Of a stretch of DNA of 64,000 nucleotides, positions 30,216 through 38,865 are shown piece after piece (the stretch's first letter is position 1; every line of letters starts with the position of its first letter). Location: positions 124,001-188,000 of the forward strand of contig NZ_JAHTKI010000002.1 in the NCBI RefSeq assembly GCF_019145475.1. The letters are read 5' to 3'. The translations under genes were made by a program, and so were the position numbers. The stretch comes from Pseudomonas botevensis. Its GTDB lineage: Bacteria > Pseudomonadota > Gammaproteobacteria > Pseudomonadales > Pseudomonadaceae. The notes under the pieces are model-generated. The model was not told where the DNA came from. It did not search any database and was given only the letters and a program-made list of their open reading frames with translations.

Positions 30216-31775
30216 ATGGAATGGTTAGCGGATCCCACGGCCTGGTTGGGCTTGTTGACATTGATCGTGCTGGAGTTGGTGCTGGGCATCGACAACCTGG
30301 TGTTCATCGCGATTCTGGCGGACAAGTTGCCGCCCCATCAGCGCGACCGCGCGCGGATCATCGGCTTGAGCCTGGCGTTAATCATGCGCCTGGGCCTGTT
30401 GGCGAGTATTTCCTGGCTGGTCACCCTCACGCAGCCGTTGTTCGAAGTGTTCGGCAAGAGCTTCTCCGGCCGTGACCTGATCATGCTGTTCGGTGGTGTG
30501 TTCCTGTTGTTCAAGGCCACCATGGAGTTGCACGAACGGCTGGAGGGCCATGTCGGCCAGCGCACCAGCAACACCGCTTATGCATTGTTCTGGCCGATCG
30601 TGGCGCAGATCGTGGTCCTTGACGCGGTGTTCTCGCTGGATGCGGTGATTACCGCTGTGGGCATGGTCGATGAACTGGCGGTGATGATGATCGCGGTGAT
30701 CATTTCCATCGGCCTGATGATCGTCGCCAGCAAGCCGCTGACCCGCTTCGTCAACGCGCACCCGACGGTGATCATGCTGTGTCTGGGCTTCCTGATGATG
30801 ATCGGTTTTGCCCTGACCGCCGAAGGTCTGGGCTTCCACATCCCGAAAGGCTACCTGTACGCGGCAATTGGTTTCTCGATCCTGATCGAGGTCTTCAACC
30901 AGATCGCCCGGGCCCGACGCAAGCGTTCGATGCAGGGCCTGCGTCCGATCCGTGAGCGCACGGCGCATGCGGTCATGCGTTTGTTGGGCGGACGCAAGCT
31001 GGCGGTCGAGGAGGTCGGCGAGGAAATTTCCGACTTGCTCGACGACGGTGAAGCGCCGAATGCGGAGCTGTTCGACCGCCGTGAACGGGTGATGATCAGC
31101 GGCGTGCTGCAACTGGCCGAGCGCCCGATCCGGACCTTGATGACCGCGCGAGCCGATGTCGATCACGTTGATTTGGCCGACGATACCGAGACGATTCGTA
31201 CACGATTGATGCACTCGTCCTACTCGCGCCTGCCGCTGATTCGTAACGGCGCGGTGGATGAACCGCTGGGCTTCGTGCACAAGAAGGAATTGCTCAAGGA
31301 ATACCTGGCCGGCAATGAGCCGAATCTGGAACACCTTGCGCGCAAGACCATCAACCTGCTCGACAGCTACTCGATCCTCAATGCGCTGGAGCAAATGCGC
31401 GCGGCGTCGACCCACATTGCGTTCGTGGTCAACGAGTTCGGCGACTTTGTCGGCGTCCTGACCATGACCGACATTCTTGAGTCGATCGCCGGTGAACTGC
31501 CGGACGCCAGCGAAATCGCCGGTCCGGACGTGGTCGAGGAGCAGGGCGGATTTGTGGTCAACGGTGCCTTGAACCTGGCGCGGATCCGCCAGCACACCGG
31601 TTTCGGTGCCGAGCCGACCGAGGACTACCAGACCCTGGCCGGGTTGGTGATGAGTCTGCTGGATCGCTTGCCGATCAAGGGCGACCGCTTAGTGCATGAC
31701 GGCTGGGGCATGACCGTGATGGCGGTCGAGGAGCGCAGGGTGACAAGAGTGTTGCTGGTGCGCGAGGCGGATTGA
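30216..31775 (+). CDS. TerC-family membrane protein with CBS pair and CorC/HlyC domain
   Basis: This 519-residue protein opens with an N-terminal TerC-type membrane domain of about seven helices. The domain begins [20 protein letters not shown], and a second acidic helix [20 protein letters not shown] carries the metal-contacting Asp residues of the LysE/TerC fold. The cytoplasmic part has two CBS domains (about 300-425) and a C-terminal CorC_HlyC transporter-associated domain (about 435-515). This matches E. coli YoaE/YegH-type proteins, implicated in metal-ion or envelope homeostasis. The ATG at 30216 was chosen because the membrane domain begins there. Confidence 0.88.
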   Translation: MEWLADPTAWLGLLTLIVLELVLGIDNLVFIAILADKLPPHQRDRARIIGLSLALIMRLGLLASISWLVTLTQPLFEVFGKSFSGRDLIMLFGGVFLLFKATMELHERLEGHVGQRTSNTAYALFWPIVAQIVVLDAVFSLDAVITAVGMVDELAVMMIAVIISIGLMIVASKPLTRFVNAHPTVIMLCLGFLMMIGFALTAEGLGFHIPKGYLYAAIGFSILIEVFNQIARARRKRSMQGLRPIRERTAHAVMRLLGGRKLAVEEVGEEISDLLDDGEAPNAELFDRRERVMISGVLQLAERPIRTLMTARADVDHVDLADDTETIRTRLMHSSYSRLPLIRNGAVDEPLGFVHKKELLKEYLAGNEPNLEHLARKTINLLDSYSILNALEQMRAASTHIAFVVNEFGDFVGVLTMTDILESIAGELPDASEIAGPDVVEEQGGFVVNGALNLARIRQHTGFGAEPTEDYQTLAGLVMSLLDRLPIKGDRLVHDGWGMTVMAVEERRVTRVLLVREAD

Positions 31776-31786
31776 TGATCGATGCG

Positions 31787-31816
31787 CGGTGTTCCGGGCG
31801 TTTGCCTGGAACACCG
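31787..31816 (+). terminator. Hairpin after the TerC-family gene
   Basis: CGGTGTTCC (31787-31795) pairs with GGAACACCG (31808-31816) about 12 bp after the stop codon. There is no strong T run, so it is a probable but weak terminator. Confidence 0.45.
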
Positions 31817-31858
31817 TGCTTGCTGCCGGTCCAGGTTATCCGGCGTTATTCGAAAGGT

Positions 31859-32758
31859 TCAGCGTTTAGCACTCAAACCGCTCGGGTTGGAGGAGCGATC
31901 GTTTTCGCTACCCTTTGTCGAGTCAGGTTTCGGCCGAATAGACTTCAGTGTTGGTAACACATCCTTCAAGAACGGCCCCAGTTTCTTGAACTTGTCTAAA
32001 TATGCATTCAGAAGTTCTTTTCCATCGTGTTCGAGGGATTGCCGGAACAGGCGTGACATGCTCAGCACGTCGAGCAAATCACTAAACGGCCAGAAAATGC
32101 CGTCCTGGGTGGCGATGGCAACTTTCATCGGGTGCCCGGCACCCCCTTCGGTTGCTTCGTGCAGGCGACCCAATAGCTGAAGGTAGGCGAGCATTTCAGT
32201 GAAATCCCAGCCGACCTGCCCCCGCAATAGTTTTTCAACCGAAATCTCGCCAGTCTTGTCGACGGTGCTACCGAAGATATTCAAGTACGGGTGAGCCGTC
32301 AGAGCCAGCGCTCGTCCTTCGCCAAAGGCGTTGACACCCTTGCTCTGTGCCTTGGCATCGGCTCTTTTTCCGACCACCAGAAAGTGACCGGCCTTCGACA
32401 GCGTCACGAATTTTTCGTGTTCCTGCTTGCCTGGATCCACCAGCGACATCAGATCAAAGATGAACTTGCCCGATTCCGTGGACGATTTGGAAAGGCCGGA
32501 TTTGAATTCCAGTAAAAAGTAACGCTGTTGCGCCGAGGTCAGTACATCTCCGGTGGCATTTTCCGCAGCCCCGTCCAGCTTTGCGAGCAGCGGTGGAGCC
32601 GGAGAACACAGTTTGCGCTGGAGGAAGCTGGCCACTGAATTGTCAATCGTCAGGGAGTCCATAAACTGCGCCACGGTTTTCTGCCATTGAAGGTCCCTGA
32701 ACGCGAGGATCAGTGTGTCCTCCCATGGAAACCTGTTTTTTGATGTGGATCCGCTCAA
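31859..32758 (-). CDS. Unrecognised 299-residue protein
   Basis: I do not recognise a family. The protein is soluble and has no signal peptide. It starts MSGSTSKNRFPWEDTLILAF and contains a RYFLLEFKSG segment at about residues 81-90, where an aspartate about 14 residues before an E-x-K pair recalls the core of PD-(D/E)XK nuclease-fold proteins. Basic and Ser-rich residues end the chain (GSENDRSSNPSGLSAKR). Base composition is lower in GC than its neighbours, and it sits at the start of a small accessory patch with a toxin-antitoxin pair. The frame and codon pattern look genuine. The function is unknown. Confidence 0.6.
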   Translation of the reverse strand: MSGSTSKNRFPWEDTLILAFRDLQWQKTVAQFMDSLTIDNSVASFLQRKLCSPAPPLLAKLDGAAENATGDVLTSAQQRYFLLEFKSGLSKSSTESGKFIFDLMSLVDPGKQEHEKFVTLSKAGHFLVVGKRADAKAQSKGVNAFGEGRALALTAHPYLNIFGSTVDKTGEISVEKLLRGQVGWDFTEMLAYLQLLGRLHEATEGGAGHPMKVAIATQDGIFWPFSDLLDVLSMSRLFRQSLEHDGKELLNAYLDKFKKLGPFLKDVLPTLKSIRPKPDSTKGSENDRSSNPSGLSAKR

Positions 32759-32880
32759 GGCTTAATTCCCTTTTGATGAAGGCGATAGCAACGCGCCATT
32801 ATCCATGGACGGGCATCCGGGTAAAACCATTGAAGCCTGATTGAGGGTCCTCTGCTTTTATGGCTCTGGGTGGGGCACTT

Positions 32881-33312
32881 TCAGGCGAAGCTCCGTCGAC
32901 GTACATCGGGAATGGTGCGCAGGGTGCAAAGAGTGCGGCGCAGCCAGGCGAGATCGTGCAGCCGCTTGCGCCGTGGGGCCGGTGCCTTGACCTTGCCGAT
33001 GTGCTCGGCGAAGACCCGAACCAAGGTGCCCTCGTCACGGATGCCTTTAAGGTGTTTCAACAGTTTGCCGTCCTTGTAGAACAGCATTGTCGGCGTCCCG
33101 GTGACCTTCGGATGGCGCGGGCACTCGCTGGTATTGAGCATGTAGATGCTGGCCCGATGCCGATACGGCTCGGCAACCCGGCGAAAGATCGGCCCGGCGA
33201 TTTCGCAGGCAAAGCAATGCTGATTGGCGAAATACAGGATGACCGGGCGCCAGGTGTGGAGGGCTTTGCGATAGACCGGAGGCAGGCTTGGCTGCTTGGA
33301 GTTCCTGCTCAT
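32881..33312 (-). CDS. Thioredoxin-like protein with a CxxC (CFAC) site
   Basis: This 143-residue protein starts MSRNSKQPSLPPVYRKAL. A thioredoxin-type core follows with PVILYFANQHCFACEIAGPIF (active-site C-F-A-C) and the cis-proline segment VTGTPTMLFYKDGK. The C-terminus is Arg-rich. No signal peptide is evident, so it is predicted cytoplasmic. The start at 33312 follows AAGGAGACACCG, a strong SD; an upstream in-frame ATG at 33369 lacks one. It probably acts as a disulfide reductase of unknown partner. Confidence 0.8.
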   Translation of the reverse strand: MSRNSKQPSLPPVYRKALHTWRPVILYFANQHCFACEIAGPIFRRVAEPYRHRASIYMLNTSECPRHPKVTGTPTMLFYKDGKLLKHLKGIRDEGTLVRVFAEHIGKVKAPAPRRKRLHDLAWLRRTLCTLRTIPDVRRRSFA

Positions 33313-33648
33313 CGGTGTCTCCTTGTGAGTGATCGTCAGCGATCTCTCGACCTTAAGGTCAGAAGACAAACCGGTCTACTGTCAGAAATTACAGGTGTTA
33401 ACGGGCGCATCAGAAACCTATCTCTCCGAAGAGCAGGAAAAATCTGACAACTGATAGAGAAATGCAGAATCGTGAGCCGTGGTAGGTTTTAAGTCGTTTT
33501 TTCTAATGCAATCAGATGCGGCTTGAATGGGAAATTGAGGGTTATGAACACGGATCCTGATGTAGCTTTTACATCCAAGAGGTATAGGTCGGGTGCGCCT
33601 TGGAGTGCTACTTTTAGCACCTTTCAAAGCACTCTTAGGAGCAATCTC
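33313..33648. promoter_or_regulatory. Divergent regulatory gap with palindromes
   Basis: This 336-bp gene-free segment separates the thioredoxin-like gene from the antitoxin gene. Near the first it carries the 12-bp palindrome GACCTTAAGGTC (33349-33360). Near the second it has dyads GATGTA-GCTTT-TACATC (33559-33575) and GTGCTA-CTTT-TAGCAC (33605-33620), the latter followed by AAGCACTC (33628-33634). The last group is placed as expected for toxin-antitoxin autoregulation. Confidence 0.5.
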
Positions 33649-33897
33649 ATGACGCATATCGTTCTTTCGCAGGTGGTGGCCAGCATTTCTGAACTAAAAA
33701 GAAACCCTATGGGCACAGTAGCCGCCGGGGGCGGGCTCTCCGTGGCTATCCTGAACCGGAATGAGCCGGCGTTTTACTGCGTCCCTGCCAAGGCGTATGA
33801 GGCAATGATGGCGCGCCTGGAAGATCTCGAACTGATCGCTCTTTGTAAAGAGCGAGAGAACGATCCTACTGTGAAGGTCTCGATTGATGACCTATGA
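33649..33897 (+). CDS. Type II antitoxin, Phd/YefM family
   Basis: This 82-residue protein starts MTHIVLSQVVASISELKRNP after TTAGGAGCAATCTC. The N-terminal SISELKRNPMGTV with GGLSVAILNRNEPAFYCVPAKAYEAM is the DNA-binding Phd/YefM fold, and the acidic C-terminus (ERENDPTVKVSIDDL) should bind the toxin. It overlaps the toxin gene by 11 bp. It probably represses its own promoter via the dyads just upstream. Confidence 0.9.
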   Translation: MTHIVLSQVVASISELKRNPMGTVAAGGGLSVAILNRNEPAFYCVPAKAYEAMMARLEDLELIALCKERENDPTVKVSIDDL

Positions 33898-34168
33898 GTT
33901 GGAGTTTTCTGAGAAGGCCTGGAAGGAATGGAAGAAACTCGCAGCGGATCTGAGGGCACAGTTCAAGAAGAAACTTCAGGAGCGACTGGTCAATCCGCAT
34001 GTTTCCGCTGATCGACTTCGAGGTTTGGGGAATGCATACAAGATCAAACTTCGGGGGGCGGGGTATCGAATGGTTTATCGCGTCAGGGATGAAGCATTGA
34101 TCGTCACTGTAATCGCGATAGGAAAAAGAGAGCGGGACGACGTTTACAAAGACGCGGCCAAGCGTTGA
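33887..34168 (+). CDS. Type II toxin, RelE/ParE superfamily
   Basis: This 93-residue basic protein (MTYELEFSEKAWKEWKKL...) contains RLRGLGNAYKIKLRGAGYRMVYRV and the C-terminal IAIGKRERDDVYKDA. This is the RelE-type fold, and the R-Y-R-x-V-Y pattern and lysines suit a ribosome-dependent mRNA interferase. The start ATG at 33887 lies inside the antitoxin gene in another frame, the usual coupled arrangement. No degeneration is seen. Confidence 0.9.
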   Translation: MTYELEFSEKAWKEWKKLAADLRAQFKKKLQERLVNPHVSADRLRGLGNAYKIKLRGAGYRMVYRVRDEALIVTVIAIGKRERDDVYKDAAKR

Positions 34169-34382
34169 TGGTGAAAGCTCAAAACTGAACGTCTTTCCGG
34201 TTCCCTGGCAATGCTGCACCGAACCAGTTCAACCGAACCCAATTGGGAACCTGCTACTCGACCGATGTAGCCAACGGTAGCGCAGCGAACATGACACCTC
34301 GCGTAACACCCGCCACCCAACATCCCGCATCCCCTTGATTCCAAAAACATTTCAAACCTCTACAGATTCCTGGCGAATCCTG

Positions 34383-34398
34383 TGGCACACTTTCTGCT
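34383..34398 (+). promoter_or_regulatory. Sigma-54 promoter of the ABC/deaminase cluster
   Basis: TGGCACACTTTCTGCT matches the -24/-12 consensus (TGGCAC-N5-TTGCW) with correct GG-to-GC spacing. It lies 67 bp before the binding-protein start. Transcription should begin near 34409. No enhancer-binding regulator gene is in this cluster, so the activator is elsewhere. Confidence 0.75.
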
Positions 34399-34401
34399 GT
34401 C

Positions 34402-34441
34402 TATTCCGTTGTTACAAACCGTGTTCCGGTATAGCGGAATA
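34402..34441 (+). promoter_or_regulatory. Inverted repeats around the predicted start of transcription
   Basis: TTCCG-GTATAG-CGGAA (34424-34439) is a 16-bp dyad. A second arm TATTCCG (34402-34408) also pairs with CGGAATA (34435-34441). It is placed just after the predicted sigma-54 start and is a candidate operator for the IclR-type repressor encoded in the cluster. Confidence 0.45.
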
Positions 34442-34464
34442 AACATCCTCCTGGAGTGCTTGCC

Positions 34465-35313
34465 ATGCATCGCCGACCTTCCTTGTTAAAAGCATGTGTT
34501 TTTGTTCTCGCGGCTTCGTCCGCTGTCATGGGCATGGCCCAGGCGGCCGACAGTAAGCTCGACAGCGTTCTGGCCCGTGGAAAACTGATTGTGGGCACCG
34601 GCAGCACCAATGCGCCGTGGCACTTCCAGGGCGCGGACGGCAAGTTGCAGGGTTTTGATATCGATATCGCCAGGATGGTGGCCAAGGGATTGTTCAATGA
34701 TCCGAGCAAGGTCGAATTCGTGGTGCAGTCGTCTGATGCACGGATTCCCAATCTGCTGACCGACAAGGTCGATATGAGCTGCCAGTTCATCACCGTCACC
34801 GCCAGTCGCGCGCAACAAGTGGCGTTCACCTTGCCGTACTACCGCGAAGGCGTCGGCCTGCTGCTGCCGGCCAACAGCAAGTACAAGGAAATCGAAGACC
34901 TCAAAGCCGCCGGTGACAGCGTGACGGTGGCCGTGCTGCAGAACGTATACGCCGAGGAACTGGTGCATCAGGCGCTGCCCAAGGCCAAGGTCGATCAGTA
35001 CGACAGCGTCGATCTGATGTATCAGGCCGTGAACTCCGGCCGCGCCGATGCCGCTGCCACCGACCAGTCTTCGGTCAAATACCTGATGGTGCAGAACCCT
35101 GGTCGCTACCGCAGCCCGGCTTACGCCTGGAGCCCGCAGACCTATGCGTGTGCGGTCAAGCGCGGCGATCAGGACTGGCTGAACTTCGTCAACACCACCC
35201 TGCATGAAGCCATGACCGGCGTTGAGTTCCCGACCTACGCGGCCTCGTTCAAACAGTGGTTCGGCGTGGATCTCCCAAGCCCGGAAATCGGTTTCCCTGT
35301 TGAATTCAAATGA
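34465..35313 (+). CDS. Periplasmic amino-acid-type ABC substrate-binding protein
   Basis: This 282-residue protein has a signal peptide ending at MAQAADSK, then the family 3 solute-binding fold. The fold opens ARGKLIVGTGSTNAPWHFQG, continues with FDIDIARMVAKGLF, a SDARIPNLLTDKVDMSCQFITVT motif and AAATDQSSVKYLM. This class binds amino acids and related amino-acid-like solutes. CTGGAG precedes the ATG at 34465. It is the first gene after a sigma-54 promoter and is followed by its two permeases and ATPase. The ligand is discussed under findings. Confidence 0.9.
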   Translation: MHRRPSLLKACVFVLAASSAVMGMAQAADSKLDSVLARGKLIVGTGSTNAPWHFQGADGKLQGFDIDIARMVAKGLFNDPSKVEFVVQSSDARIPNLLTDKVDMSCQFITVTASRAQQVAFTLPYYREGVGLLLPANSKYKEIEDLKAAGDSVTVAVLQNVYAEELVHQALPKAKVDQYDSVDLMYQAVNSGRADAAATDQSSVKYLMVQNPGRYRSPAYAWSPQTYACAVKRGDQDWLNFVNTTLHEAMTGVEFPTYAASFKQWFGVDLPSPEIGFPVEFK

Positions 35314-35364
35314 TCCCGTGAGAGTGGGGCGCCGCTGCGCGCTCCGCTCAAGGTACTGCCGACC

Positions 35365-36027
35365 ATGAACTATCAGTTGAACTTTGCCGCCGTGTGGCGC
35401 GATTTCGACACCTTGCTGGCGGGGCTCGGTCTGGGCCTGGAGCTGGCACTGGTGTCGATCGCCATCGGCTGCGTGATCGGCCTGCTGATGGCGTTTGCCT
35501 TGCTGTCGAAGCATCGCGCCCTGCGGGTGCTGGCATCGGTGTACGTGACGGTGATCCGTAACACGCCGATTCTGGTGTTGATTCTGTTGATCTACTTTGC
35601 ATTGCCGAGCCTGGGCATCCGTCTGGACAAGATTCCCTCGTTCATCATCACCCTGTCGCTGTATGCCGGGGCGTACCTGACCGAAGTGTTCCGTGGCGGC
35701 TTGCTGAGCATTCCGAAAGGGCAGCGCGAAGCGGGGCTGGCCATCGGCCTGGGCGAGTGGCAGGTGAAAGCCTATGTCACCGTGCCGGTGATGCTGCGCA
35801 ACGTGCTGCCAGCGCTGTCGAACAACTTCATTTCGCTGTTCAAGGACACCTCGCTGGCCGCCGCGATCGCGGTGCCGGAGCTGACCTATTACGCGCGCAA
35901 GATCAACGTCGAGAGCTACCGGGTGATCGAAACCTGGCTGGTGACCACGGCGTTGTATGTCGCGGCCTGTTACCTCATTGCCATGCTGCTGCGGTTTCTC
36001 GAGCAGCGTCTGGCGATCCGCCGCTAG
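35365..36027 (+). CDS. Amino-acid ABC transporter permease (HisMQ type)
   Basis: This 220-residue membrane protein has about five helices and the EAA motif QREAGLAIGLGEWQ at about residues 118-131, in GGLLSIPKGQREAGLAIGLG. The TVIRNTPILVLILLIYF segment is typical of HisM/GlnP permeases. It forms the channel with the product of the next gene, 9 bp downstream. Confidence 0.93.
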   Translation: MNYQLNFAAVWRDFDTLLAGLGLGLELALVSIAIGCVIGLLMAFALLSKHRALRVLASVYVTVIRNTPILVLILLIYFALPSLGIRLDKIPSFIITLSLYAGAYLTEVFRGGLLSIPKGQREAGLAIGLGEWQVKAYVTVPVMLRNVLPALSNNFISLFKDTSLAAAIAVPELTYYARKINVESYRVIETWLVTTALYVAACYLIAMLLRFLEQRLAIRR

Positions 36028-36036
36028 GAGGCTGCG

Positions 36037-36699
36037 ATGTACGAATCCCCCAGTTGGTTGCATGAGTTGTGGATCGCCCGCGAAGCCTTGTGGCAAGGCT
36101 TTCTGACCAGCGTGCAGGTGTCGGCGCTGGCGATTCTGTTCGGCACGCTGGTCGGTGTGTTCGCCGGCCTGGTGCTGACCTACGGCAAGTTCTGGATGCG
36201 CGCGCCGTTCCGCTTTTACGTTGACCTGATTCGCGGCACGCCCGTGTTCGTGCTGGTGCTGGCCTGCTTCTACATGGCGCCGGCGCTGGGCTGGCAGATC
36301 AGCGCGTTTCAGGCCGGCGCCCTGGGCCTGACGCTGTTCTGCGGCTCCCATGTGGCCGAGATCGTGCGCGGTGCGTTGCAGGCCTTGCCTCGCGGGCAGA
36401 TGGAAGCGAGCAAGGCCATCGGCCTGACGTTTTATCAGTCCCTCGGCTATGTGCTGTTGCCCCAGGCGTTGCGGCAAATCCTGCCGACCTGGGTCAACTC
36501 GTCCACCGAAATCGTCAAGGCGTCGACGCTGCTCTCGGTGATCGGTGTGGCCGAACTGCTGCTCAGCACCCAGCAGATCATCGCGCGGACGTTCATGACC
36601 CTGGAGTTCTATCTGTTCGCCGGTTTTCTGTTCTTCGTCATCAACTACGGCATCGAATTACTCGGCCGGCACATTGAAAAGCGGGTGGCCTTGCCATGA
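36037..36699 (+). CDS. Amino-acid ABC transporter permease (HisMQ type), second subunit
   Basis: This 220-residue membrane protein has a [19 protein letters not shown] motif and the EAA loop [20 protein letters not shown]. It is homologous to the preceding permease and likely its heterodimer partner. Its stop codon overlaps the ATPase start by four bases (ATGA), indicating coupled translation. Confidence 0.93.
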   Translation: MYESPSWLHELWIAREALWQGFLTSVQVSALAILFGTLVGVFAGLVLTYGKFWMRAPFRFYVDLIRGTPVFVLVLACFYMAPALGWQISAFQAGALGLTLFCGSHVAEIVRGALQALPRGQMEASKAIGLTFYQSLGYVLLPQALRQILPTWVNSSTEIVKASTLLSVIGVAELLLSTQQIIARTFMTLEFYLFAGFLFFVINYGIELLGRHIEKRVALP

Positions 36700-37487
36700 C
36701 TCAAGCTCAAGTTGCTTCACAGACTCAACCGCTGCTGGACATCCGTGGCCTGCATAAACAATACGGCGCGGTGGAAGTGCTCAAGGGTGTCGACCTGAGC
36801 ATGCAGCGCGGCAATGTGGTGACGCTGATCGGCTCCAGCGGTTCGGGCAAGACCACGCTGCTGCGTTGCGTGAACATGCTCGAGGAATTCCAGGGCGGGC
36901 AGATCCTGCTCGACGGCGAATCCATCGGTTATGACGAACTCAACGGCAAACGCGTGCGCCACGCGGAAAAAGTCATCGCCCGCCATCGTGCGATGACCGG
37001 CATGGCGTTCCAGCAATTCAACCTGTTTCCGCACCTCACCGCGTTGCAGAACGTCACCCTCGGCTTGTTGAAGGTGAAAAAGATGCACAAGGACGAGGCC
37101 GTCGCTCTGGCCGAAAAGTGGCTGGAACGGGTGGGCCTGCTGACGCGGCGCGATCACTTTCCCGGCCAGTTGTCCGGCGGCCAGCAGCAGCGCGTGGCGA
37201 TCGCCCGGGCCATTGCGATGAACCCGAGCCTGATGCTGTTCGACGAAGTCACCTCGGCCCTCGACCCGGAGCTGGTCGGCGAGGTGCTGAACGTGATCAA
37301 GGGCCTGGCCGAGGACGGCATGACCATGCTGCTGGTGACCCACGAAATGCGTTTTGCCTTCGAGGTCTCGGACAAGATCGTTTTCATGAATCAGGGGCGT
37401 ATCGAAGAGCAGGGACCTCCCAAGGAACTGTTCGAACGCCCGCAATCGCCGCGTCTGGCTGAGTTTCTCAAAAGCACGCGGTTCTGA
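36696..37487 (+). CDS. Amino-acid ABC transporter ATP-binding protein
   Basis: This 263-residue ATPase has Walker [14 protein letters not shown]-loop [11 protein letters not shown], signature [14 protein letters not shown], Walker [15 protein letters not shown] and the switch HEM. It is a GlnQ/HisP-type subunit and energises uptake by the two permeases. The sequence is intact. Confidence 0.95.
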   Translation: MTQAQVASQTQPLLDIRGLHKQYGAVEVLKGVDLSMQRGNVVTLIGSSGSGKTTLLRCVNMLEEFQGGQILLDGESIGYDELNGKRVRHAEKVIARHRAMTGMAFQQFNLFPHLTALQNVTLGLLKVKKMHKDEAVALAEKWLERVGLLTRRDHFPGQLSGGQQQRVAIARAIAMNPSLMLFDEVTSALDPELVGEVLNVIKGLAEDGMTMLLVTHEMRFAFEVSDKIVFMNQGRIEEQGPPKELFERPQSPRLAEFLKSTRF

Positions 37488-37518
37488 CTTTTCACTTTTT
37501 CAATCAGGAGAAACATCC

Positions 37519-37908
37519 ATGAACATTACTCGATACGGCACCGGCAGCACCGCCGCCGGCGGCCAGCCACGTCCATTCGCGCGCGCAGTTGAAGCCGATG
37601 GCTGGCTGCACGTTTCCGGCCAGGTGCCGGCGGTGGATGGCGAGATCATTGTTGGCGGCATCGTCGAGCAGACTCACCAGACCATGAAGAACCTGATCGC
37701 GATTCTCGAAGAGGCCGGTTATGGCCTGGAAGATGTGGTGCGGGCCGGGGTGTGGCTGGACGATCCACGGGATTTCAGCAGCTTCAACAAGGTGTTTGGC
37801 GAGTACTTCAAGCCCGAGCATGCACCGGCCCGGGCCTGTGTGCAGGCGAGCATGATGGTCGACTGCAAGGTCGAGATCGATTGCATTGCGTACAAGAAGA
37901 AGGCTTGA
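37519..37908 (+). CDS. RidA family enamine/imine deaminase
   Basis: This 129-residue protein shows the YjgF/RidA pattern: RPFARAVEADGWLHVSGQVP, the conserved arginine and YGLEDVVRAGVWL near residue 75-87, and ARACVQASMMVDCKVEIDCIA at the C-terminus. RidA enzymes hydrolyse reactive 2-aminoacrylate-like enamines and imines released by PLP-dependent dehydratases. Its place before a PLP deaminase gene suggests it speeds release of ammonia from that enzyme's imine intermediate. CAGGAG precedes the start. Confidence 0.92.
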   Translation: MNITRYGTGSTAAGGQPRPFARAVEADGWLHVSGQVPAVDGEIIVGGIVEQTHQTMKNLIAILEEAGYGLEDVVRAGVWLDDPRDFSSFNKVFGEYFKPEHAPARACVQASMMVDCKVEIDCIAYKKKA

Positions 37909-37932
37909 GAGCGGCGTCGGCTGACCGGGCGT

Positions 37933-37994
37933 AGCCCCTCACCCTGACCCTCTCCCGAGGGAGAGGGGACTGGTTTGGGCGAGGGGTGAGGGCT
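37933..37994. repeat. Intergenic inverted repeat
   Basis: Outer arms CCCCTCACCC / GGGTGAGGGG-like and inner arms CCCTCTCCC / GGGAGAGGG form a long nested hairpin between ridA and the iclR-type gene. The sequence resembles a repeat common between genes of Pseudomonas. Confidence 0.6.
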
Positions 37995-38061
37995 GCGACC
38001 CAACTGACACAACGCCAAGGGCCAGTTACCATCCCGGCACTTTGAATGGGAATCCAATGAC

Positions 38062-38826
38062 ATGACCGAAGACACCATCAAGCGCCGGGCACGCGGTCTG
38101 GACCGGGCGTTCGACATCCTCGATTTTCTCAAGGAAATCGGCCAGCCATTGCGCCCGAACGACATCGCCAACGGCATCGGCAGCCCGAAATCCACGGTCT
38201 ACGAACTGGTCGCCTCGTTGCTCGAAAGACGGATTCTCGAACCGGTGGGCAAGGAGGGTCACGTCTATCTCGGTCGCCAGCTCTACTTCCTCGGGCAGGC
38301 GCACCTGCGGCATTTCGATCTCAGTCGCGAGGCCGATCACGCCTTGCAGGAAATCGTCAGCCAGACCCGGGAAACCGCGCAGATGTGCCTGCTCAACGGG
38401 CGCAAATACACGGTGGCGCTGATGAAGGAAGGGGAGCGGCATTTCCGTATTTCTTCCGACATCGGCGAGAACGCGCCGATCCCCTGGACCGCGTCCGGAC
38501 GCCTGTTGCTGGCGCACCTGAGCGACCAGCAGATCAGCGACCTGATCGACCCCGACGATTTCATCCTGCCCGATGGCGAACGCTTGCCGATGGAGACGTT
38601 TCTCAAGGAAATCCGTCAGGCCGGGCTCGACGGTTTCTTCTCCTTCGACAGCGTCGCCGACACCTTCACCCATTGCTTCGCCGCGCCGGTCAAAGACCCC
38701 GGCGGCATTGCCATTTGTACCCTGTGCATCGTCGCGCCGCGCGCCGATGCCAAGAACAATTACAACGACTACCGCCGGGTCTTGATCGAGAGCGCCAACA
38801 GCCTCGCCCGGCGGATCAACGAATAA
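38062..38826 (+). CDS. IclR family transcriptional regulator
   Basis: This 254-residue protein has an N-terminal winged helix (LDRAFDILDFLKEIGQPLRPNDIANGIGSPKSTVYELVASL) and a C-terminal IclR effector domain with QEIVSQTRETAQMCLLNG and the IPWTASGRLLLAHLSD motif. IclR proteins often repress catabolic operons and are released by the substrate or an intermediate. It lies inside the cluster it probably controls, between ridA and the deaminase gene. No strong SD is visible. Confidence 0.92.
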   Translation: MTEDTIKRRARGLDRAFDILDFLKEIGQPLRPNDIANGIGSPKSTVYELVASLLERRILEPVGKEGHVYLGRQLYFLGQAHLRHFDLSREADHALQEIVSQTRETAQMCLLNGRKYTVALMKEGERHFRISSDIGENAPIPWTASGRLLLAHLSDQQISDLIDPDDFILPDGERLPMETFLKEIRQAGLDGFFSFDSVADTFTHCFAAPVKDPGGIAICTLCIVAPRADAKNNYNDYRRVLIESANSLARRINE

Positions 38827-38865
38827 ACGCGACCGCCAGCGGGCGCGAATGCGAGGAGTTCGACC

